Shown: positions 24,064-33,400 of the stretch, in pieces
How the letters are laid out: each line of letters starts with the position of its first letter
How positions within the stretch are numbered: position 1 is the first letter of the stretch
Source: Candidatus Acidiferrum typicum
Lineage (GTDB): Bacteria > Acidobacteriota > Terriglobia > Acidiferrales > UBA7541
Direction: 5' to 3'
Length of the DNA: 64,000 bases
NCBI GenBank assembly: GCA_002478115.1
Contig: DLMH01000020.1
Span: forward strand, 1-64,000
Made by a program: the position numbers and the translations under genes
The notes under the pieces: generated by a model
Told to the model about the DNA's origin: nothing
Databases searched by the model: none
Seen by the model: only the letters and a program-made list of their open reading frames with translations

Positions 24064-25452
24064 CTACTTCTTCTTTTCATAGCAAAACATCATTTCGGTC
24101 ATGTCCGGGTCGCGGGCGACGATTTGCGTGGTGAGGAGCGAATCGGAGAGACCCGCGGAGACGCTGCCGGGGAGCTTGTCGTTGGAGAGAACGAAGCCGC
24201 CGGGATTCAGCATCAGCGACATGTTGACGCGGGCCAGGGACTGCTCGAAGGAATTGAAGTAGACGAAGATGTTGGTGCCGATGATGAGATCGAAGCCTTG
24301 CTGGGGTGATGGCGGAAGGTGCTGGAAGACGATGTTCATGTCCAGGGGAGTGACGCGGCGGACAATTTCAGGCCGGATCTTGACGGCGCGCGTTTGCGTT
24401 TCGGCGGCTGCGCCCGGGGGGACGGCGATGGGTGCGACGGGCGCGCCGATGCGATCGCCGAGTTCTTGCCAATAGTTGACGAAATCCTTGCGGTATTCGG
24501 GAGTGTGGCGGGCCGAAGTGTCCCAGGGAAGCTGGACCGTATAGGGACGCCCCGCGGCGGCATTTTTCCGGGCGCGGCTAATATGAAAATTCACGTCGGA
24601 ACTGATGTCGAAAGTGTAGAGCTCAACGGTTGCCGGATCGGCAAGGCCCAGGCGGAAGAGGGAATCGAGCACAGCAAAGGGCTGGATGGTCTGCAGGGGA
24701 TAAAAATCGTTGCCCTTTTCCTTGTTCGCGAAATCCAGGCCGGGGCCGACAACCGCAACGCGATGAATGCTGCCGGGCTTGAGCAGGCCTTTTTCCACCA
24801 TGTGGCGAAGGTGCTCGTCGATCAGGAAATCGGGCCAAAGATTGGTGTCGAGAGAGATGCCGCGCTCCTGGAAAAGTTGGAAGCGTGAATCGTCTTTGGC
24901 CTGCGCAAGATAGTGGAGATACTCATCGCGAAGACGGGCCAGATTGTCGAGCAGGTATTTCTTAATTTTTCTGCGATCTTCGGGAGTCTTGAAGGAATAA
25001 CCCTTCTTTTCGAGAAACGCGCGCATATGGGCGATGCCTTCGTTGGCATTGGGAGAGGCCATCGCACGGATAAGGTCATTGGCGCGGTTTTCGGCGAAGG
25101 CGTTGACGAGGGAACTGCTCCCATATTTTGGCAGATATTCATCGTCAATGCGATATTCCTTGGTGAAGGTGACGCCGAAGCGGAGAAGATTGGTGAGGGT
25201 GTCTTCCTCGCCGCGATCGAGGCGCTCGCGGATTTGACGATCCTGTTTTAAGACCCACGCGGACCACTGGGCCGGATCCTGTGTCGCAGTACTCTTCAGT
25301 TCGGCAGGAAGCGAGCCGGACATTGCGGAGAGGACGGGCTGAGCTTCTTCGAGAGAGATGAATTGCGCTTTGGGAGGAGCCTGGCCGTGCGCGGCGCAGG
25401 GGAAGAAGCAAAGGGAAAGGATTGCGCCGGCCAGGAGTTTGTGAGTTGTCAT
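24064..25452 (-). CDS. Exported protein with a CheR-like methyltransferase fold
   Basis: The 462-residue product starts at ATG 25452 (AAGG about six bases upstream) with a signal peptide (LLAGAILSLCFFPCAAHG). The N-terminal half is helical and unfamiliar. From residue ~235 it looks like a class I SAM-methyltransferase: RVAVVGPGLDF resembles motif I, and FDLIIGTNIFVYFNSFEQSL with LNPGGFVLSNDK matches the FDLI..NV.IYF / L.PGG signature seen in CheR and related enzymes. The Gly-rich loop is degenerate. Methyltransferases rarely work outside the cytoplasm because SAM is not known there, so it may be inactive, a binding protein, or have a cytoplasmic start. It lies next to two TPR genes on the same strand. 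Confidence 0.6.
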   Translation of the reverse strand: MTTHKLLAGAILSLCFFPCAAHGQAPPKAQFISLEEAQPVLSAMSGSLPAELKSTATQDPAQWSAWVLKQDRQIRERLDRGEEDTLTNLLRFGVTFTKEYRIDDEYLPKYGSSSLVNAFAENRANDLIRAMASPNANEGIAHMRAFLEKKGYSFKTPEDRRKIKKYLLDNLARLRDEYLHYLAQAKDDSRFQLFQERGISLDTNLWPDFLIDEHLRHMVEKGLLKPGSIHRVAVVGPGLDFANKEKGNDFYPLQTIQPFAVLDSLFRLGLADPATVELYTFDISSDVNFHISRARKNAAAGRPYTVQLPWDTSARHTPEYRKDFVNYWQELGDRIGAPVAPIAVPPGAAAETQTRAVKIRPEIVRRVTPLDMNIVFQHLPPSPQQGFDLIIGTNIFVYFNSFEQSLARVNMSLMLNPGGFVLSNDKLPGSVSAGLSDSLLTTQIVARDPDMTEMMFCYEKKK

Positions 25453-25467
25453 TACCACCTTCCAAAG

Positions 25468-26139
25468 CTATTTTGAAATGGGAGCGTGGGAGCCGGATTG
25501 TGCCTGAGCGATCATCTGCTGCACTTTGTCGCGAGCTTCGTAGTTCGGGTTGGTGTCGAGCAATTTCTGCCAGACAGCGATGGCGCCAGCCGCGTCGTTT
25601 TTGCTCTGCCACTTAACGATCCCCAGGTTGAACAGAGTGTTGGCCTTGTTGGGCTCATAAGTGAGAGCCTTGTTGAACTCGGCGAGGGCCGTGTCCGCAT
25701 TTCCGCTATACCAATAAGCGGTGGCCATGTCCGTGCGAACGGCGGCGTTCGCAGGCTGGAGCTTCAAGGAGCGTTCGTAGTAGTCGATGGCCACCGGATA
25801 CTGTTTGACGTCGTAATAGATGTTGCCGATGCGGGTGAGAAGTTCGGGGTTGTTGGGGTCAGATTTCAGGCTCTCAAGAAGAGGGGCAGCCTGCATGTCG
25901 GCCATCTTCTTTAATTGGTCGGGAGTGGGCATGGCGCCCAGAGGGCTGAGCGGAGCGGGAGGAGGATTGCCGGCCGGAGCCGCGGGAGATGTCACCGCGG
26001 TTGCGGCGGGAGCAGGAACGAAAGACTTGCGGATAAACCAGCCGCCGGCCAAGCCGAGCAACAAGGAGATCACAGCGACGGCAAAGGCCTGGGTGGAGGT
26101 CCAGTTTACGCTCACATTTGCTGTTTTGATCTCGGGCAC
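25468..26139 (-). CDS. Membrane-anchored TPR protein, copy A
   Basis: The 223-residue protein has one transmembrane segment (FAVAVISLLLGLAGGWFIRK), a Pro/Ala-rich linker, and about four TPR units, for example ELLTRIGNIYYDVKQYPVAI and AVRTDMATAYWYSGNADTAL. The plan resembles cytochrome-biogenesis helpers of the NrfG/CcmI type, and the gene is close to a large multihaem cluster, so a role in handling apocytochromes is attractive but unproven. It is a paralogue of the next gene upstream, sharing the order anchor, linker, MP..xQxKxxAD, TPRs. It sits 15 bp from the methyltransferase-like gene, so the three minus-strand genes are probably one operon. Confidence 0.75.
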   Translation of the reverse strand: MPEIKTANVSVNWTSTQAFAVAVISLLLGLAGGWFIRKSFVPAPAATAVTSPAAPAGNPPPAPLSPLGAMPTPDQLKKMADMQAAPLLESLKSDPNNPELLTRIGNIYYDVKQYPVAIDYYERSLKLQPANAAVRTDMATAYWYSGNADTALAEFNKALTYEPNKANTLFNLGIVKWQSKNDAAGAIAVWQKLLDTNPNYEARDKVQQMIAQAQSGSHAPISK

Positions 26140-26176
26140 GATGTGTGACTCCTTCTGCTGAGGATGCTGGTGCGGG

Positions 26177-26821
26177 CTAGTTCTTTACTGCGCCACCCGT
26201 CCTGGCTTCGGCAATCATTTTTTCAACAATGGGGCGACGATCGAGGTCGGGATGCACCTTGAGTAGCTGTTGCCAGGCGGCGATGGCTCCCGCGGCATCT
26301 TTCTTCCCCTTCCAGCGGATCACGCCGATGTTGAAAAGGGAATTGGTGTCTTGGGGATCGTACTTGAGGGCCTGATCCAGTTGCGCAAGCGCGCCATCAA
26401 CGTCGCCGCTGTAGTAGAGACTCGAGGCAAGTTCGGTGCGAATGGGAACGTTCTTGGGATCAAGCTTGAGCGATTTGTCGTAATACCGGGCGGCTTCCTT
26501 GAACTGATGCATGGAGTTGTAAATGGCGCCGACTTGGGCGAGCAGTCCAGCGTCGTTAGGAGTGGTCTTCAGCTTCTCAAGGAGTGGAGCGGCTTTGGCG
26601 TCGGCCAGGGCTTTCATCTGCTCCATCGTTGGCATGGGATGGGGAGCGTTTGGAGCACTGGCTACGGCGGGGGGATGTGCGGAATTCGCTGCCTTGCCAG
26701 CGGGTAGAAAGTAACCCCCGACCAATCCCAGGACCAGGCAGACAGCGGCGAGGAGACTTACCTGCCCCGGGGTCCAGCCCGAAGCGGGAGAGGATGCCGA
26801 GGATTCCGAGTTGCTTGCCAT
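26177..26821 (-). CDS. Membrane-anchored TPR protein, copy B
   Basis: The 214-residue protein repeats the layout of copy A: a single transmembrane segment (VSLLAAVCLVLGLVGGYFLP), a linker, MPTMEQMKALADAKAAPLLE, then TPR units such as GLLAQVGAIYNSMHQFKEAA and PIRTELASSLYYSGDVDGAL. The last unit, SLFNIGVIRWKGKKDAAGAI, aligns closely with TLFNLGIVKWQSKNDAAGAI in copy A, showing a tandem duplication. Its ATG at 26821 faces the CRP-type palindrome at 27108, about 290 bp away. Partners are unknown. Confidence 0.75.
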   Translation of the reverse strand: MASNSESSASSPASGWTPGQVSLLAAVCLVLGLVGGYFLPAGKAANSAHPPAVASAPNAPHPMPTMEQMKALADAKAAPLLEKLKTTPNDAGLLAQVGAIYNSMHQFKEAARYYDKSLKLDPKNVPIRTELASSLYYSGDVDGALAQLDQALKYDPQDTNSLFNIGVIRWKGKKDAAGAIAAWQQLLKVHPDLDRRPIVEKMIAEARTGGAVKN

Positions 26822-27107
26822 AATGCGATTGCTCCTTCAGTCAACTCGCGGCCGACGGGGCCTTGGATTTGGCCGTCAGGGATCGAGCGACGAGCCGGGC
26901 GTAAATGCAAAACGAGCGCAGTCCGGCTGTGGCATTCCGCTCCAAGCTACCGATTATCAATAATGTTTTCAATAGCTTGTCTGCGTAATCAAAGGCCGCA
27001 CGGGAATCGGCCCCAGAGGAGCATAGAGAGGGCCAAGCCGAAGTACGCCGAACGAAAAGGGTAAGGTGTAGAACGCACTGGGTGCCATATTCTGCATCAC
27101 ATCCAAT

Positions 27108-27123
27108 TGTGACATATATCACG
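27108..27123. promoter_or_regulatory. CRP/FNR-type inverted repeat in a divergent promoter region
   Basis: TGTGA-CATATA-TCACG has the half-site and six-base spacer of the CRP consensus (TGTGA-N6-TCACA) with one mismatch. It lies 84 bp before the plus-strand gene at 27207 and ~285 bp before the minus-strand TPR operon, in a 385-bp gap that otherwise holds no gene. Confidence 0.55.
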
Positions 27124-27206
27124 CCGCGCAGGGTTCGTGGTGACAGCACACCGTGGGTAGTCTATACGCAAGAGTCGGCCAGAGTTTGCGCTACAATAGG
27201 TTGCCG

Positions 27207-27890
27207 ATGAGTCGAAGGTTTTGCACAAAAGATAAGTTTGCCAAAGTGGCGCGGGTAAGCCTGAGCCTGCTTTGCCTCTGTGTGTGCGCCATGGTGTTTG
27301 GCCGAAATGTGGCGGAGGCGGCGCAGGGGACATCTGGCGGGACGAGCGGATTCTCACCTCGGTTTGCCATTGCGGATTTTGACGGCGATCGCAAGCCGGA
27401 TGTCGCAACGGTGCAAGTTGTGCGGGAAGCCGCGCTGGACTCGTTCTATTCCATTCGACTGCAACTGAGCGCGGGTGAAGAATCGGCGATCGCTATCTCT
27501 GGACCGCGGGGCGGGCTGGAGCTAGTGGCGCGGGACGTCAATGGGGATGATGTGATTGACTTGGTCGTGACCACGGTAATGGGCTCCCATTTTGTTGCCG
27601 TACTGATCAACGACGGACATGGGAAATTCACGCTGGCCAAACCGGGGGCATTCCCGAGCATCGAAAGTGATGAAGGAGTACGACTGGTTGCGGCGCAGGA
27701 GCCGACCGACGAGTGTGCAGCGCTGCAATTCACGCGGAGCACGTTTGGAATCGAAGCCCTCCGCGACGCTGGGACGGGGCTGGAGCAGAAATCAAAATTC
27801 CCCCTGGTTGGCGATTGCAATGGGAATTTGCCGCACGTTTGGCGCGGGAAGTCCGGGCGCTCGCCGCCCGTTGCCGTTTCTCATTCCTAA
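27207..27890 (+). CDS. Exported FG-GAP/VCBS-repeat protein
   Basis: The 227-residue protein has a basic N terminus and signal segment (VSLSLLCLCVCAMVFGRN), followed by two FG-GAP-like units with calcium-binding loops, FAIADFDGDRKPDVATV and VARDVNGDDVIDLVVT. Only a few repeats are present, too few for a full seven-bladed propeller, so it may oligomerise or be a degenerate member. The C-terminal ~60 residues match no pattern I know. ATG 27207 is chosen because it gives the signal peptide. It precedes the metal-efflux operon by ~170 bp and is probably transcribed separately. Confidence 0.65.
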   Translation: MSRRFCTKDKFAKVARVSLSLLCLCVCAMVFGRNVAEAAQGTSGGTSGFSPRFAIADFDGDRKPDVATVQVVREAALDSFYSIRLQLSAGEESAIAISGPRGGLELVARDVNGDDVIDLVVTTVMGSHFVAVLINDGHGKFTLAKPGAFPSIESDEGVRLVAAQEPTDECAALQFTRSTFGIEALRDAGTGLEQKSKFPLVGDCNGNLPHVWRGKSGRSPPVAVSHS

Positions 27891-28062
27891 ATACTTTCTT
27901 CACACAGCGGTAACAAATTCGGAATGAGTGTGGCCCTATCGTTCCGCTAATCCTTCGCCAAAAGGGAAACAGCGTAGGCGCAATGTTTGGCAGAACCACA
28001 GAATAAACTGGAATCCTGGGGTCGAAGTCTTCCGTGCAGTTTGAGGATGTGAGGGTAGAACG

Positions 28063-29337
28063 ATGCAGCGTTTCATCCGTTGTGTCTGCCTGATGCTGGT
28101 ATTGGCGGCGGGAAGCTGTGGTATCGCGAAGGCGCAGCGCGCGCTGACATGGGACGAAGTGAAGGCGCGTCTTGAAAGCGACAATCCGACGCTGCTGGCG
28201 GACAAGCTGAATATCGATGAATCGAAGGCGCAAGAGATCACAGCGTTTCTGCGACCCAATCCAAATGTCGGTCTGTCGACGGATGGAATTCAAGTCGCTC
28301 CGTACAAGGGACACTGGCTGCCGCTCACCGGCACCCAGCTTGTACCAAGCATTAACTATCTGTACGAACGACAGCACAAGCGGGAATTGCGGCTCGAAAG
28401 TGCGAAAAACGGGACTCTTATTGCCGAGTCAAGTCATGCCGATCTGGGCAGAACTCTGCTGTTCAACTTGCGCAGCGCATTTGTCTCCACGTTGCAGGCG
28501 AAAGCAGTTCTCCAGTTGGCAAAAGACAACATTGCCTACTACGACCATGTGCTCGATATCAGTAGAGATCGCTTCCAGGCCGGCGACATCGCGCAGATCG
28601 ATCTCGACCGATTAGAACTGCAGCGCGTGCAGTATGAATCGGACGTGCAAACCGCGGAGGTCAATCTGCGCACCGCGAAAATTCAGTTGCTCACCCTGCT
28701 GAACGACCGAACTCCGATTGAACAATTCGACGTTGCCGGTCCGTTCGACCTCAATGACCAACTCTTGCCGCGTGATGAGTTCCGCAAGATTGCTCTGGAT
28801 ACGCGGCCGGACTTGAAAGCTGCGATCGAAGCCGTGGACAAAGCTCAAACCGATCACAATCTCGCGGTCGCTAACGGCTCGACCGATCCGACCTTCGGCA
28901 CCTGGTATTCTTACAACCCCGCGTTCAACAACGTGTGGGGCCGTTATACGCTCGGTGCCAGTGTGTCCATCCCCCTGCGCATCTTCGACCGCAACCAGGG
29001 GGAAAAGCTGCGCACGCAGTTGGACATCGACCGCAACGAAAAATTGCTGGAGGCCGCGCGAGCGCAAGTGTTTAGCGATGTCGATTCTGCCTACGCCATG
29101 GTGAACAGCAATGTGATTCTGCTGCAGCCGTATAAAACGAAGTATTTGAAGCAAGCGGTGCGAGTCCGCGAGACGGTGTTCTTTGCGTATCAGCATGGCG
29201 GGGCGTCGTTGCTCGATTTCCTGAATGCGCAAAGTGACTACCGTACGGTGGAACTCAGCTACCTGAATCTGATCGGGTCGTACCTGATGGCGGCGAGCCA
29301 GATGAATCTTGCCGTGGGACGTGAGGTCATCCAATGA
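28063..29337 (+). CDS. TolC-family outer-membrane factor of an RND efflux system
   Basis: The 424-residue protein has a signal peptide (MLVLAAGSCGIAKA) and two TolC repeats rich in long amphipathic helices: residues ~30-210 (LTWDEVKARLESDNPTLLAD and after) and ~235-420 (EFRKIALDTRPDLKAAIEAV and after). Short barrel-forming strands such as FGTWYSYNPAFNNVWGRY lie between. It would form the trimeric outer-membrane tunnel for the pump encoded downstream. The adaptor gene overlaps its stop codon. GAGGG lies seven bases before the ATG. Its strand composition is more balanced than that of the adaptor and pump genes. Confidence 0.88.
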   Translation: MQRFIRCVCLMLVLAAGSCGIAKAQRALTWDEVKARLESDNPTLLADKLNIDESKAQEITAFLRPNPNVGLSTDGIQVAPYKGHWLPLTGTQLVPSINYLYERQHKRELRLESAKNGTLIAESSHADLGRTLLFNLRSAFVSTLQAKAVLQLAKDNIAYYDHVLDISRDRFQAGDIAQIDLDRLELQRVQYESDVQTAEVNLRTAKIQLLTLLNDRTPIEQFDVAGPFDLNDQLLPRDEFRKIALDTRPDLKAAIEAVDKAQTDHNLAVANGSTDPTFGTWYSYNPAFNNVWGRYTLGASVSIPLRIFDRNQGEKLRTQLDIDRNEKLLEAARAQVFSDVDSAYAMVNSNVILLQPYKTKYLKQAVRVRETVFFAYQHGGASLLDFLNAQSDYRTVELSYLNLIGSYLMAASQMNLAVGREVIQ

Positions 29338-30467
29338 TGCGCAGGTTTGCTGTGCCGCTGACATGCGCCGCCGGTATGCTGATGATGCTGGTGGGATGCG
29401 GCGATAAGAAAGAGACGGGTGGCGGGGCGCCGCCACCGGCGACAGTGGAAAAAGAACAGGATGCGAGTCTTGTGCAGGTGGAGCGCCCGGAACAGTTCCC
29501 CTTGTTCAAGGCGGTGGAATATCAGGCGGCGCCGACGCTGACAGTAACGGGCGTGGTGACTCCCGACGTGAGCCGGACGGTGCCGGTGATCTCGCTGGCG
29601 TCCGGACGCGTGGTCGAAATACGAGCGCATCTGGGCGACACCGTGCAGAAGGGACAGACTCTGCTGCGGGTACAGAGCCCGGACATTGCCGCAGCTTTTT
29701 CGGATTACCGCAAAGCAGTCACGGACGAATCGCTAGCCGGAAGACAGTTCGAACGTGCGCAGATCCTGTACGGCAAAGGGGCCATCTCGCTGAATGACTT
29801 TCAGGTGGCGCAGGACGCGGAAGAGAAGGCCAAGGTGGACGTGGAGACCACGCTGGAGCGCCTGCATGTACTGGGAGTGGACAAGGATCACCCCAGCGGT
29901 GTGGTGGACATCAAGGCACCGACATCGGGGGTGATCACAGACCAGCAAGTAACCAATGCTTCGGGAGTGCAAGGGCTTGCGGGGAGCAATCCGTTCACGA
30001 TCTCGGATTTGTCGCGGGTGTGGATTCTTTGCGACGTGTATGAGAACGATCTGGCGAACGTCCACATAGGAGAGCGCGCGGAGATCCGGCTGAACGCGTA
30101 TCCCGACAAAACACTGACCGGCAAGATCAGCAACATCGGGCCGATTCTGGATCCGACCATACGCACGGCGAAGGTGAGGGTGGAGGTGGCCAATCCGGAA
30201 CTGCTGATGCGGGTGGGAATGTTTGTGAGCGCTACCTTCCGCGGGCAGAAGAAGGAGAAGCGGGCGGCGGTGCCCGCCGATGCCATTTTGCATTTGCACG
30301 ACCGAGACTGGGTGTATGTTCCGGCGGGCGAGAAGAAATTCCGGCGCGTGGAAGTGAAGGCCGGTGTGAGCCTTCCCGACAAAATGCAGGAAATTCGCAC
30401 GGGGATTGAGCCGGGACAGCAAGTAGTGACGAACGCGCTGGTGTTGCAGAACACGGCGGAGCAATAG
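29334..30467 (+). CDS. RND efflux periplasmic adaptor lipoprotein (CusB/CzcB-like)
   Basis: The 377-residue protein has a lipobox, MLMMLVGCGD, with the lipidated Cys near residue 22. It then shows the membrane-fusion layout: barrel-sandwich halves (VVEIRAHLGDTVQKGQTLLR and VVDIKAPTSGVITDQQVTNA), a helical hairpin between them, a beta-barrel (NVHIGERAEIRLNAYPDKTL) and a membrane-proximal end (DRDWVYVPAGEKKFRRVEVK). It bridges the inner-membrane pump and the outer-membrane factor. The start overlaps the TolC-family stop by four bases (ATGA). No His/Met-rich N-terminal metal site is obvious. Confidence 0.9.
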   Translation: MMRRFAVPLTCAAGMLMMLVGCGDKKETGGGAPPPATVEKEQDASLVQVERPEQFPLFKAVEYQAAPTLTVTGVVTPDVSRTVPVISLASGRVVEIRAHLGDTVQKGQTLLRVQSPDIAAAFSDYRKAVTDESLAGRQFERAQILYGKGAISLNDFQVAQDAEEKAKVDVETTLERLHVLGVDKDHPSGVVDIKAPTSGVITDQQVTNASGVQGLAGSNPFTISDLSRVWILCDVYENDLANVHIGERAEIRLNAYPDKTLTGKISNIGPILDPTIRTAKVRVEVANPELLMRVGMFVSATFRGQKKEKRAAVPADAILHLHDRDWVYVPAGEKKFRRVEVKAGVSLPDKMQEIRTGIEPGQQVVTNALVLQNTAEQ

Positions 30468-30477
30468 AGCGGAACCT

Positions 30478-33400
30478 ATGGACTCGAAAAGAAGCTCGCT
30501 GATCTCAGGGCTGGTGGACTTCGCGCTGACGAATCGCTTCATGGTGTTGGCGTTGACGCTGCTGCTGCTGGTGTGGGGTGCGGTGTCTTTCCACAATCTG
30601 CCGGTGGAGGCATACCCGGACGTCGCGAACAACTATGTGCAGGTGATCACGCAATGGCCGGGGCGAGCGGCGGAAGAAGTGGAACAGCAGGTCACCATCC
30701 CCATCGAAATCCAGATGAACGGTTTGCCGCATCTGGCCCACCTGCGCTCCGTGTCTCTTTTCGGGCTCTCCAGCCTCATGCTCATTTTCGACGACTCCTC
30801 GGACAATGATTGGAACCGGCAGAAAGTGCTGGAGAGGCTGTCCATGGTCACCCTGCCGGCGGGACTGCAACCGCAGATGGGGACCGATTACAGTCCGGTG
30901 GGACAGATCTACTGGTACACGCTCAAGAGCACGAACCCCAAGTATGACCTGATGGAATTGAAGTCGCTGGAGGACTGGACGCTGGAGAAGCAGTTCAAGT
31001 CCGTGCCGGACGTGGTGGATGTGGTGAGCTTTGGAGGGACGACGCGGGAGTATCAGGTGCGCGTGGACCCGAGCAAGCTGGTGGCGTACGGGCTGACTAT
31101 CGGGCAGGTGGAACAGCAGCTTGCCAACAACAACGTCAATGCGGGTGGCAGCTTCATCGAGTCCGGATTGCAGCAGATTAACGTCCGCGCGGTCGGGTTG
31201 ATCGCGAATTTGCAGGACATCGAGGATACGGTCCTGAAAGCCCAGAATGGCGTGGCGTTGCACGTGAGGGACATCGCAACGGTGACGCAAGGGCCACGTA
31301 TACGCCTGGGGCAAATCGGGAAGGCGCTGCGGCGGGATGACGGGAAGATCATCGATAACGAAGACGTGGTGGAAGGGATCGTGTTGCTGCGGAAAGGGGC
31401 GAACGCGGATGTCACGATCGAGGATATTCACGCCAAGGTGAAGGAGCTGAACGAGCGGATCTTGCCGCCGGGAGTGCAGATCGTTCCGTTCCTGGATCGC
31501 AGCGACCTGGTGCACTTCACGACGCACACTGTGCTGCACAACCTGACCGCGGGAGTGCTGCTGGTATCCATCATCCTGTTTTTCTTCCTGGGAAACGCGC
31601 GCGGCGCGCTGATTGTGGCGCTGACCATTCCGTTCTCACTCCTTTTCGCGTCGATCTGCTTGGACCTGAACAAAATCCCCGCAAACCTGCTTTCGCTTGG
31701 GGCACTGGATTTCGGGATGGTGGTGGACGGCTCGGTGGTGGTGATTGAGAACATCGTGCGCCACTACAACCTGGCCGCGAACGCGGGGAAGACGCCGTCC
31801 GAGAGAATCCGGGGCGCCGTGCATGAAGTGCTGCGGCCGGTGTTCTTCGCGCGGGCGATCATCATCACGGCGTACATGCCGATTTTCACCTTGCAGAGCG
31901 TGGAAGGGCGGCTGTTCCGTCCGATGGCATGGACGGTTTCGTTCGCGCTGCTGGGCGCGCTGGTATTTTCCATTGTAATTGCGCCCGTGCTTGCAAAGAT
32001 GGTTTTCCGGCACGGAATTACGGACTGGCACAACCCGGTGATGGAGTTCCTGAGGAAGAAGTACCGGTCGAGCGTGCGATGGGCACTGGCGCATAGCAGG
32101 CTCACTTTGACGGCAGCCAGCGCGTGCATTGCGGCCACGTTTATTCTGTTGTTTAGCGGGATCGTAGGGTCGGAATTTCTTCCGCACCTGGACGAAGGAG
32201 CGATTTGGGCTCGCGGAACGCTGGCGCCAAGCACGGGACCGACCGAAGGCACACGCATCATGAATCAGGCGCGGCTGATCCTGGCGGCCTTTCCCGAAGT
32301 GACTCAGGTGGTGTCCCAGGTGGGGCGGCCGGACGACGGAACGGACACAACCGGCTTCTTTAACACGGAATACTTTGTGGATCTGAAGAGGAAGGACCAG
32401 TGGCGGCCTGTCTTCCGGCAAGACAAGGACGCGCTCATTTCGGCGATGGACAAGGAACTAAGCCAGATACCCGGGGTCCTGTGGAATTTCTCTCAGCCCA
32501 TCTCAGACAACATGGAAGAAGCGGTCAGCGGGGTCAAGGGTGAGTTGGCCGTAAAGATGTATGGTGATGATCTGAAAGTGCTGGAGCAAAAGGGCGATGA
32601 GGTAGTGGGCATAATGCGCGGCGTCGCCGGAGTTGAGGATTTGGGGCTGTTCCGTGTGCTGGGGCAGCCGAATTTGGACCTCAGCGTCGACCGGCAGAAG
32701 GCGTCGCGGTACGGACTCAATGTGACGGACGTACAGGATGCGGTGGAGACGGCCATCGGGGGCAAAGCCGTGAGCCAGGTGCTGGAAGGAGAAAAACGGT
32801 ACGACCTGGTGGTGAGGTACCAGGCTCCCTACCGGGACACCCGTGAGGCCATCGAAAACATCCGCATCGTGGCCCCATCCGGGGAGCGCGTCAGCCTCGC
32901 GCAGTTGACCAACGCAAAGGTGGAGGATGGGGCTTCGGAGATTTACCGCGAGTCGAATTCGCGCTACATCGCGATTAAATACAGCGTTCGCGGGCGAGAC
33001 CTGGGCGGCGCCGTGGAAGAGGCGATGGCCAAGGTGGAGAAGCAGGTGAAGCTGCCCACGGGGTATCATCTGGATTGGGCGGGCGAGTATGAGAGCCAGA
33101 AGCGCTCGCAGCGGCGTTTGCTAATTGTGCTGCCGATCACGATTCTGGTTATTTACATCATTCTGTTCACGATGTTCAAGTCGGCGAAGTGGGCGGCGCT
33201 GACGCTGGCGAACGTGTCCATGGCGCCGCTGGGCGGGATTTTGGCGCTGTTGGTTACGGGCACGCACTTCAGCGTGTCCAGCGGGGTGGGGTTCCTGGCG
33301 CTGTTTGGAGTTTCCGTAGAGGTGGGCGTGATCATGATCGAGTACATCAATCAACTGCGCGCGCAAGGCTACTCGATTGAAGACGCGGCAGTGGAGGGGG

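Noticed and set aside
26841..27149. 102-codon minus-strand frame upstream of the TPR genes
   Set aside because: It spans the CRP-type palindrome and promoter region and has no domain features.
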